From the NCBI GenBank assembly GCA_003008705.1, contig PDUO01000020.1:436817-500816 (forward strand): a stretch of DNA of 64,000 bases, in the 5' to 3' direction. The translations under genes and the position numbers were made by a program. The stretch comes from Pezicula radicicola (Eukaryota > Ascomycota > Leotiomycetes > Helotiales > Dermateaceae). Shown here piece after piece: positions 56,757-64,000 of the stretch. Below the pieces are notes generated by a model. That model had not been told where the DNA came from, searched no databases, and saw only the letters and a program-made list of their open reading frames with translations. Position 1 is the stretch's first letter; each line of letters starts with the position of its first letter.

Positions 56757-57626
56757 TCACTTCGGAGCATCAGTCAACAAAACATACCTAACCGCCTCCC
56801 TCCTAGTCCTCTTAATACCACCATTCTCATCTTTATCAATACGCCAAATCCACTGATTACCACCTTTCCCATCCTCAACAGGAATAAACATCCTTCCAGG
56901 TCTCTTCAATTGCTTGATAAGCTCCTCATGAACCTCAATAGCAGCAGCCCCAACATGAATAGCATCCCAAAGCTCCTCATCCCTTCCCCCACTAATTTCT
57001 TCATTAACATATCCCTTCCTTCCATCCCCCACCACGAATTTTACCTTCCCACTCGCAAGCAATTCCTTCCCTCTATGACTCTTCACCATATTCCCATGTC
57101 CCAAATCCCGCAATGCAGCTATATGTTCCAATCCTATAACCTTCCCCGTCCCACCCGGTAGTTGGCCTTCGGGAGCAACAACAAATTCGGCCAGAACAGC
57201 AGTAAGGTATCCAGAGCCCGAACCGACGTCTAAAACAGTGTTACCAGGTTTGAGATAGGGGAGAAGGGCTTCGCAGGCGCTGGCATGCATGTGAGGTGCT
57301 GAAATAGTGGCGAGGTGGCCGATTGATTGTGGAGAGTCTTGGTAGGCATGGGTGCGATCAGGACAGAATTTAGCTCTATCCACCTAGGGAGATGTCAACT
57401 TCTATTTCCTGAGAAACTGGATATAAAAACTTACATTCATCATGGCATCTCGAACTTTGGGATCGGTGATCAGGCCGTTCTTAAAGAGGTTATCAATGAG
57501 CTCGGCATTTGTGCTGCCAGAACATGCCCAGGCCATGCTGCTTCCTACTCTTCTCTTCACTTCCGGCGATTTAGGGCTGAGCTTGAATTGCGATAGAGAA
57601 CGATAGATGTGGCGTAGTGAATGCAC
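56757..57626 (-). CDS. Protein-L-isoaspartate O-methyltransferase
   Basis: Repairs isomerised Asp/Asn residues in aged proteins using S-adenosylmethionine. Two exons, 57435-57626 and 56757-57383, give 272 residues from the first ATG. The conserved protein starts at MAWACSGSTNAELIDNLFKNGLI (ATG at 57536), which is where most family members begin. The extra 30 N-terminal residues (MHSLRHIYRSLSQFKLSPKS) are basic and could be a targeting peptide or untranslated. The motifs are DRAKFCPD, AYQDSPQSIGHLATISAPHMHA (catalytic S/T-A-P-H-M), VLDVGSGSGYLTAVLA (AdoMet motif I), GLEHIAAL, and WDAIHVGAAA with RPGRMFIPVED. All are typical. The intron after AMMN joins exactly to VDRAKF. Confidence 0.94.
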
Positions 57627-58246
57627 TTTGGAAAGTAGCCTCGATGGCGGGGTAATAATGCCTTCGGATTGTGTAGAAGTGGAGTGCGGGGTGGTTTTTA
57701 ACTTTGAAACTGCTGCGTTGGTGAGTACATGAAAGAACTTCTTTGATTTTCTGGCGCCTGAGTTTACCTATACTTACTTACCAGAGTACTGTGATATTGC
57801 GTATAAGAGCTGGAGTTGGGGGGCGCTGTACAGCTAAAACTTGTACTGTATGCAGGTCATGAATGAGTTCAGTATGAGGTAATAGTGTGATATTTAAATC
57901 GAAGACAGGGGTCGCTTCCCCCCGCAGCTCTTGATACCCTGGAGCCTGTTGTTTGCATTAAGTTAGGAAATAGACATTAATGCGATGCTTTCTCGTCTGA
58001 AACCTAACGTTGCTGTCACACCTAATACTGTAATGGGACGTTCCACACTGGAATCGAAATTGAGATGATCCCGACTGGCAAGTAGTCTAAAGATGCTCGG
58101 GGATATTCAAAGAGATATATGAAATCCAGCCTCCATAGCTAGTGCTTGAAAGAACGCCCGCTATGTCAATGTTCCGACAATACACAAGAACCCGAACCCC
58201 TTCCAAATATGAACTCCATTATTAACAACTCCTTCCTTTCCTGACC
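57627..58246. other. Intergenic gap methyltransferase / NDFIP-like gene
   Basis: 620 bp, tandem arrangement on the minus strand: methyltransferase promoter then the 3' flank of the NDFIP-like gene. I see no further gene. Confidence 0.5.
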
Positions 58247-59458
58247 TTAAACCACGGTCTCGGCTTCCTCGCCGGTTGCAATAACAGGGACACTCAAGCC
58301 ACGGTCCGGACTTTGTAATACCAACTGTTCGTGCCTCCTGGCCTTCAAGAAATCGCTGACTGCTCGAATCAAAATAAACCATCCTACAACCATCAATATG
58401 TAGGCTAACCATTCGCTGCTACCAATATCACTCAGTCCTCCTGACCCGGTACTGTCCATTCCCGCTGCTGCTTGTTGATCAACTTGATTGGGATCGAAAT
58501 CATGGCTATTTGGGTCCGGTGGCTGCGTGTATTGTGGATCCTGGCCATTCGTAGGTGCTGAGCCTCCATTACCTGATCCCTTCATGTAGAACCCATATTG
58601 AATCAAAGTAATACCTAGACCAGCACGAGAACCGTTCTTTGCCGCGTGCGTAGTATGGAGAAGGTAAGTGAGGAGGAAACCAACGAGTTGAAATGACATC
58701 GAGATCATGCCATTCCAAATGAAAGAAAAGACAGAGCCGACTGGAAGGCCTTCAACGTAAACTTCGTCTGGTCCACCGAGACCTGGTGCCAAAATGGTTG
58801 TTTCCCAGTACGGTGGCGCTGCATCTGCAGCTGCTTGTTCGTACGTCTAGATTTAGAGTCAGTATCTCTAGCTACATCTTAAATCCGATGACAACTTACA
58901 GGTGGGTGTTCCTCGGTTTTCTCTCCTGTTTCAGGCTTTGCGCTTAAGTTCGCAAATACACCGTCGGACCCCGATCCACCACCGTATACTCTCCCTGTCG
59001 GCGTAGTTGCATTCGGCAAAACCTGGGGTTGGAAAACGGGTAAATGGGTGTCCCTCCGCTGAATCACAGGTGGTCTCGTGGTACCGTCGGATGTCGTTTG
59101 CGGGGTGTTGACTTGCTCAGACGACGAAGTCGAAGGCGTCCCCCTCATTAGTCTCTGCCTGTCATCTCCATCATTCTCCTCGTCGCTGTCCGACCCATCC
59201 GCATCAAAGGTATCAGCCAAAGTCTGGTTGACGACTGAAGATTGCGAGTCGTTTCGGGTGTGGCGGGAGGTAGGAGAAGAGGCTCGCGATCGGAAAGAAG
59301 GAGGTGGAGAGGTAGGTGTTATTGGGATATCATCATCATTAGCAGATACCTATAGAATAATTAGTATTGATGCCTTCCTGAAAATGGGGTGCCTATCGGC
59401 GCTGCGTGCGTGGCGCGGCTAAAGATATTTGGAGACATACCCTCTCGTATCTGGCCAT
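58247..59458 (-). CDS. NDFIP/BSD2-like membrane adaptor for Rsp5-type ubiquitin ligase
   Basis: Family members are Golgi/endosome membrane proteins that bring substrates such as metal transporters to NEDD4/Rsp5 ligases. Three exons, 59441-59458, 58900-59349 and 58247-58846, give 355 residues. The first 160 residues are Ser/Asp/Thr-rich and cytosolic. At the exon 2/3 join the sequence reads HPPTYEQAAADAAPPYWE, creating a PPxY motif (PPTY), the ligand for Rsp5 WW domains; the intron falls inside this motif. The membrane domain follows: VFSFIWNGMISMSFQLVGFLLTYLLHTTHAAKNGSRAGLGITLIQYGFYM, typical of the DUF2370/NDFIP fold, and a third segment WLAYILMVVGWFILIRAVSDFL near the C-terminus. A Gly/Pro/Asn-rich linker lies between. 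Head to head with the CBP6-like gene. Confidence 0.87.
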
Positions 59459-59800
59459 GGTAACTGAGGTATAGAAGGGACAAAGAAAAGAGTGCGGTGA
59501 AGACCCAAGAAGGAGCCTTTAAAGTAGGGATAGGGAGGTCAAAGAGAGTGAGGAGGAGTGGTAAGCAGCAGCATCAGGAGGTTGTAGTGGAAGTTGCTGG
59601 TATCGGATGGGTTGCTAATGGATTTAGACGTCTCAGCCACACGCTAGTCGGTGGCGGATCCCTGCTGATATTATGGGCCTGGGGGGATGAGGAAATACTC
59701 CATACGTCAAGAAATGCATCTTTAGTGCATCTTAATTTGACGGCAACTTTGTGACTTGTGAATAACACATGTGAGATTCAGCAGAAGTAGAATAGGAATA
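59459..59800. promoter_or_regulatory. Divergent promoter region (NDFIP-like / CBP6-like)
   Basis: 342 bp between two divergent start codons. A purine-rich leader lies on the CBP6-like side and no TATA box is visible. The minus-strand open frame at 59574-59768 is rejected. Confidence 0.35.
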
Positions 59801-60276
59801 ATGTCTAAATCAGTAGGTCCAATTCGGCAAGAATTATTTCTCTTTATCTAATTTATTCTAACAACTCCGCAGGTCGCCTACAAGCATTACCTCCGCGCGC
59901 TCTCGCGCTGGCCAGCAGATCCCCTCCGACCAGAATGTCAATTCCCAGATGCGATGCGCCGGCGAATAGACCGAAGGCTCCTCCCAGGATCGAGTGGTGT
60001 ATCCATTGCAGATGAGAAGGTAGAAATGGAACAAGTGAATGCTCTGTACTCCTTACTGGAAAACCGATACTCGTCAAATGTATGTCTGGCACCATTCAAA
60101 AAGTATGGGTAAGGACTAATTATTGCCTGCAGTACCCGCTCACTGGAGGGCTCATGAAACCCAAGAGTAATCCAAACCACTACGTCGATCTGATCAAGGA
60201 GTTGCAAGAGGCGCCGGAAAGGAGTTGGTGGGGAAATATGGTGAATAGGTGGAAGGGCTTTTTGAGATTTCAATGA
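59801..60276 (+). CDS. CBP6/UQCC2-like complex III assembly factor
   Basis: Proposed mitochondrial factor that binds new cytochrome b during complex III assembly. Three exons, 59801-59812 (MSKS), 59873-60079 and 60133-60276, give 120 residues. The joined protein starts MSKSVAYKHYLRALSRWPADPLRPECQFPDAMRRRIDRRL, a pattern (Y-x-x-x-L-x-x-W-P-x-D) shared with UQCC2/Cbp6 and other small basic assembly factors. A central ALYSLLENRYSS helix and a C-terminal KSNPNHYVDLIKELQEAPERSWWGNMVNRWKGFLRFQ follow. The N-terminus is basic, although no classical presequence is obvious. Both introns are short (60 and 53 bp). The family call rests on a weak overall pattern, so an LYR-like or other assembly factor is possible. 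An ORF on the opposite strand (59938-60273) is a shadow. Confidence 0.7.
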
Positions 60277-60467
60277 AACATGGAACGGTCAGGAAAATGG
60301 CGTGTATTAGCACTGTACCAAGAAATTTGTAAAATATCGGCGTTTGGAGGACAACGGATCATGGAAATGTGCAATCTTCATTTCATTCCAAGGTACCCGA
60401 TTACAGCGACCTCTTTTAACACCAAAAACGCCATGTTGTATGCACCTTTATCCTCTCTTCCTAATAC
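60277..60467. other. Short convergent gap, CBP6-like / CTP1
   Basis: 191 bp holding two 3' flanks; no gene. Confidence 0.5.
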
Positions 60468-61667
60468 TTAAATATACTTCTTCTCTGGGTCTAGCTTGTC
60501 CATCAAATCAATGCTCTTCTCATACATCGTAAAGACAATACCACCACTTAACATCAGCCTTACCAATCTTGGCATTGCCCCGCTCCAGAAAGTAAGTATG
60601 CCTTCGTTCTTTGCAATGGTTGCAGCACAAGCAAATGTGTTCTTATAGAGGTGTCTTGCCTCGATACTCTGCATTCTCGTCTTGACCGTGTCCAATGGTT
60701 GTGTCACATACACTGTTATCAACCCGGCAATGCCACCAATTCCAAAGGTTGAAAGAGCACCAAGCTTTTCTCCAGGTGCCGTGTATGACTGTGCTAATTG
60801 GCGCAGAAATGTATAAGATCCAAACCGGGTTGCGCTGTTGGCGGCTTGTCGTGCGGTGGTAGGGACAAAACCTTGGAAAAATCCTCGGATACCACGCTCG
60901 CGGGCAATGATGGGGACGGCATGAAGAAAACCACGCATACGAGGATTTGCGCTTTTACGGTCATCAATTCTACAATTATAGGGTTAGTAATTGAGTTTTC
61001 CTCGGGTGGTAGACGAGAACGTACAGTGTAGTCTTAATACTCTCAAACGGTGTGACTGCAAGCAAGGACTCAGTAACACCAGCTCCAAACCCAGCAATTA
61101 CAGTCCTTGGGCCTGAAATCTTCCCGTCCGCATCCTGTAACATAGATTTATACTGATCAAAGGCCACGAATCCTGCAAATAAATCAGCTCAACAAGCTCT
61201 TATTGGTAGCTAGGAGAGTCATACGAATTCCAGCCTTCAAAGAATTCCCGATTATTAACGTCGTGCAACCTGCATACCAAGCAGGCCCGAACTTTGGCCA
61301 TGGAAGCTTTGCTGAATCCGCTAATCTGCGATTCAATTGCGTTCTTGTCTTCGCAACTATACGGTAGTTATTAACCCAGGCTCTTGAGAGTGCGACATGA
61401 AGTTTCCTGTAGTTCAATTCCAACCGCGAAAGTCCTCCCGAGTGCTATAAGTCGATTCGAAACATAGGTATATGAAGAGACGTACATTCTGCAGGATACG
61501 TTATAGCTATGTAAACAATTAGCAGTTGTCTCGACTACAAGCTTAACCTTTGCATCAAGCTGGGCGACAGGCATACTAATTTCTACAGCGCCAGCTGTAC
61601 TTCCGGCTATGATTGAGCGTAAAGCACTTGGCTTCTCCTTCTTCTTTTCAGGTTCCGTCGTGGCCAT
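60468..61667 (-). CDS. CTP1: Mitochondrial tricarboxylate (citrate) carrier Ctp1
   Basis: Inner-membrane exchanger of citrate for malate or other tricarboxylates. Five exons, 61577-61667, 61486-61506, 61225-61356, 61025-61172 and 60468-60969, give 297 residues. The three carrier signatures are TYPAEFAKTRTQ (about residues 34-45), TPFESIKTTL (about 121-130) and TQPLDTVKTRMQ (about 217-228). Citrate-carrier-specific blocks include WYAGCTTLIIGNSLKAGIRFVAFDQYK, GVTESLLAVTPFESIKT and FFQGFVPTTARQAANSATRFGSYTFL. The first signature is assembled over three exons, one of only 21 nt (TITYPAEF), and the intron after it is 129 bp and contains misleading open frame. This makes simple ORF calling miss the N-terminal 80 residues. 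Convergent with the CBP6-like gene. Confidence 0.95.
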
Positions 61668-62275
61668 CTTGAAGAAATTCTCTGTTGTGGAGAAAGCTGG
61701 GAGTAGAAAATAACCTGGGGATGATTATTTACTTGTGAACCTGTGCGCTATTCGTTGGTGACGTTTGTTTCCCGAGGTCAAGAGCTTGCTTGAATGAATG
61801 CCTTATATTCTAGGCGATTATATCGACTTGGTGGTTTACACAATTTCATTGTAGGCAATGCAGCCGGGAGTTTAGTTTCATAGTTCGCTTCACTTTATAA
61901 TGAACTCATATAATCTCCGACGGTTTCCCTAATCATTCAATCAACAAAGATGCAGCTGTCTCTGGCTTAGCTAAACCGATTGAAACAGTAACTCACACTT
62001 GCAATGTATATGTTTGTATAGTTTATGGACATGTGCCTCTGTTGATGCTATCAATACAAGTTTCTGTTTCTCGTCTCCCTCGCCATGCAAGAATGCTGAA
62101 TGAAGCCAAAGCCAAAGTGTACTGTACACTTAATATGAGTATGTAAAAATCAACCCTTCGCATGCACCAGTTTTATGCTTCTAAACTCCGTCCTTAATAC
62201 ACACTTACAATGTCCATAAATTCCGACGCCGTATTTCCGCGCCGTCCCATCCAATTTATACAACCATTTAATAGC
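61668..62275. other. Intergenic gap CTP1 / HPC2-like
   Basis: 608 bp: the CTP1 promoter region and the 3' flank of the HPC2-like gene. AT-rich, no gene seen. Confidence 0.5.
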
Positions 62276-64000
62276 CTACTGGTTGAATACCATAGGTGTA
62301 GTTCCGATATTTGAAGCTAGAGGCACACCACTGTAGCCATTCGGTGCTGAGGCCAACGTGCCCATCTTCTCTCGTTCGAGCTTTTCTTGTTCCATACGGG
62401 CACGATCAGCCTTCGTGATACGGGGTTTGCGCGTGACTGCTCCACCTCGAGAGCCAGGTCCTGCCAAAGGTCTCTGAGCTACTCCTGGTGCATTAGCGTC
62501 TGCAGGACGTGCTGCACCAGGGACTCTTCCGCCTCTAGATCCAGGTCCTCCTCGACCAGCTCCGCCACGTCCTCGCCCTCGACCACGCTTTGGTGCACTA
62601 GGAAGTAGTTAGTTGTAAGTTCAACGGTATGAAGTGAGTTACATACCTTTCAAGTTCAGGCTTCGCAGTCTCCGGTACAAGTGGACCAGAGTACACAAAG
62701 AAGCCATCATTGGCAGCCACAGCCTGTTCCTCCCACTGAAGCTCCGAGTCATCAACGAATCCATCATCTTTGTCATAAAAGTCTTCCTTCATCATTCTCT
62801 TTTTGACGACTCTCTTTTCACCCCCATCCGTACCGTTTCGTGCATCGCTCATACCACCCATTTCGACATCATTCTCAGAGTCAGAATCATCATTGGATGC
62901 TTCATCACCGCTTTCCTTGTTCCCGTTTCTTTCCAAAGCTGCACCGGCAGCAGCCACCCTAGCAAGTCGTTCACGCTGGGCAGCCAATCGAGGATGCAAA
63001 GCGTCCCATCCGTAACGTTCCTCGGCCATCTTCGTAAAATTGACATATTTGTTACCCTCACCAGGCTGGATTGTGACCTCAAAGCATACTGTGGGAGCTC
63101 TGAACTCAGTTCCGTCCGTTCCACCGAGCTGCATGAGACCAGATCCGGGAAGTGGCGGCGGGGTTGGATACTTCTCCTTCTCTTTTTGCTTCTTGTCTGG
63201 CTTTGGCGATGCTGCCGTAGAAGAGGTAGTCGATTTCTTGGAGATATTTGCAGGCATAGCAGGGGTCGCGGCGGAGATACTGTCCCTCTTCGCTGGCGGT
63301 GCTGCTGCAGCTGCAGGTGGAGGAGCGTTGTAATAGTCGCGAGCTTCAACCATGATTGCAGGGGATGGCGCTAATCGATTTGTAGTTGGTGAAGGTGGGA
63401 TGGAGGTACGACCATCAGGCTGCAATCGGGCTTGCTGCTGATTGAAGAATGATTGAGTCGCAATAGATGGAGAGGCCATTGCTTGATTTGGAGGATCGAC
63501 CAAACTTGAGATAGATGGAGATTCACTAGCTCGGTTTGGCGCGTATGGTGCTTGGGGAGAACCCTGCAAATTGCTGTATGAGTTGTGGGTGACTACAGTT
63601 TCTCTGACAGGGTCGTAATTAGATCTGATAGGATCATAATTCTGCCCGCTAGAACGAACTGGTTGAGGCTGCGATTGAGGCTGAGGCTGAGGCTGAGGTT
63701 GTGACTGTGACTGTGACTGCATTGTTTGCTGAACTTGGGTCTGAGGTTGTGGTTGAGGTGGAGGTGTTGGTTGGGGAGGTGCGGAATTAAAGAATGATGT
63801 TATGGGAATGCCCTCACTATTTCCGTTTTGGGAAGCGAGGGTTAGGTTGGGAGGAACCACAAACTTTGTCTCGGCGGGGCGAATCTCAGTTTCGGATAAC
63901 TTAGGCTGCTTTCCCGACGGTGCGCGACTTTCAGAAGCGTTAGGCGCTTCCGACGTCGTGACTTTTCTCTTACGGGGTCCTGGCGGTGCTGCATTTGGAT
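62276..64000 (-). CDS. HPC2: HPC2/ubinuclein-type HIR histone-chaperone subunit (5' partial)
   Basis: The family forms the HIR complex that deposits H3-H4 outside S phase and represses histone genes. Two exons are visible: 62647 to beyond 64000, and 62276-62597; the start lies outside the window. The upstream part is disordered, with KRKVTTSEAP and a long Q/P/S-repeat tract (63660-63790, QSQSQPQPQPQSQ). The conserved HPC2 block starts near 63060 with FEVTIQPGEGNKYVNFTKMAEERYGWDALHPRLAAQRERLARV. It ends with the domain hallmark KEDFYDKDDGFVDDSELQWEEQAVAANDGFFVYSGPLVPE. The C-terminus is RGG-rich (KRGRGRGRGGAGRGGPGSRGG) then a basic KPRITKADRARMEQEKLEREKM helix and a short hydrophobic tail. The DDSELQWEE motif is decisive. 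Confidence 0.9.

Noticed and set aside
59938..60273. 111-codon minus-strand frame
   Set aside because: Antisense shadow of the CBP6-like gene.

Overview
The window is nuclear DNA of a filamentous ascomycete (Pezizomycotina; a Leotiomycete-like fungus is my best guess, from memory of protein similarity, not from a search). The reasons are short introns of about 50-160 bp with GT..AG ends and CTAAC/CTGAC branch sites, a fungal Zn2Cys6 regulator, a class I hydrophobin, a fungal-type Sec14, and gene-dense blocks separated by AT-rich, repeat-bearing stretches. I read 24 protein-coding genes; the ones at both edges are incomplete. Most gene models below were assembled by joining exons by eye, with every joined frame checked to stay open. 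Layout, left to right: the 3' end of an unknown acidic protein (2-262); DHH1 RNA helicase (1029-2704); a 4.5 kb gene-poor stretch with degenerate 18-bp repeats; folliculin/LST7 (7173-8739) convergent with the proteasome ATPase RPT3 (9357-10832); a small fungal protein of unknown function (11294-11965); a Zn2Cys6 transcription factor (13334-15409); a 7 kb gene desert containing a possible decayed LTR element; MIS14 kinetochore protein (22442-23176); SEC14 (23596-24785); prefoldin subunit 3 (25162-26053); a ferric-reductase-type flavocytochrome (26465-29097); a BTB protein (29818-31124); RAD54 (32263-34767); a mitochondrial carrier (35539-36456); an NYN-domain protein (37489-39012); a 2.5 kb repeat-rich stretch with a ~147-bp tandem repeat and a small inverted-repeat element; a hydrophobin (41516-42074); a large fungal protein of unknown function (42901-44724) head to head with a SURF6/RRP14 ribosome-biogenesis protein (45417-47100); VPS74 (47546-48834); mitochondrial acyl carrier protein (49453-50126) head to head with the complex I TYKY subunit (50526-51437); a 3.8 kb repeat-rich desert; a second BTB protein (55221-56121); protein-isoaspartate methyltransferase (56757-57626); an NDFIP/BSD2-like ubiquitin-ligase adaptor (58247-59458) head to head with a CBP6/UQCC2-like complex III assembly factor (59801-60276); the citrate carrier CTP1 (60468-61667); and an HPC2-type HIR-complex subunit running off the right edge. 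The genes are mostly housekeeping and do not form a biosynthetic cluster. The one functional theme is mitochondrial: acyl carrier protein and the complex I TYKY subunit share a promoter region, and a complex III assembly factor and two mitochondrial carriers lie on the same side of the window. The strongest unusual signals are the tandemly duplicated pair of 128-bp introns around a 5-nt micro-exon in the ferric reductase gene, an 18-bp repeat family recurring at six or more intergenic sites in both orientations, and the 147-bp tandem repeat that decays towards AT-rich sequence. I found no CRISPR array, no rRNA, no convincing tRNA and no clearly new multi-gene system.
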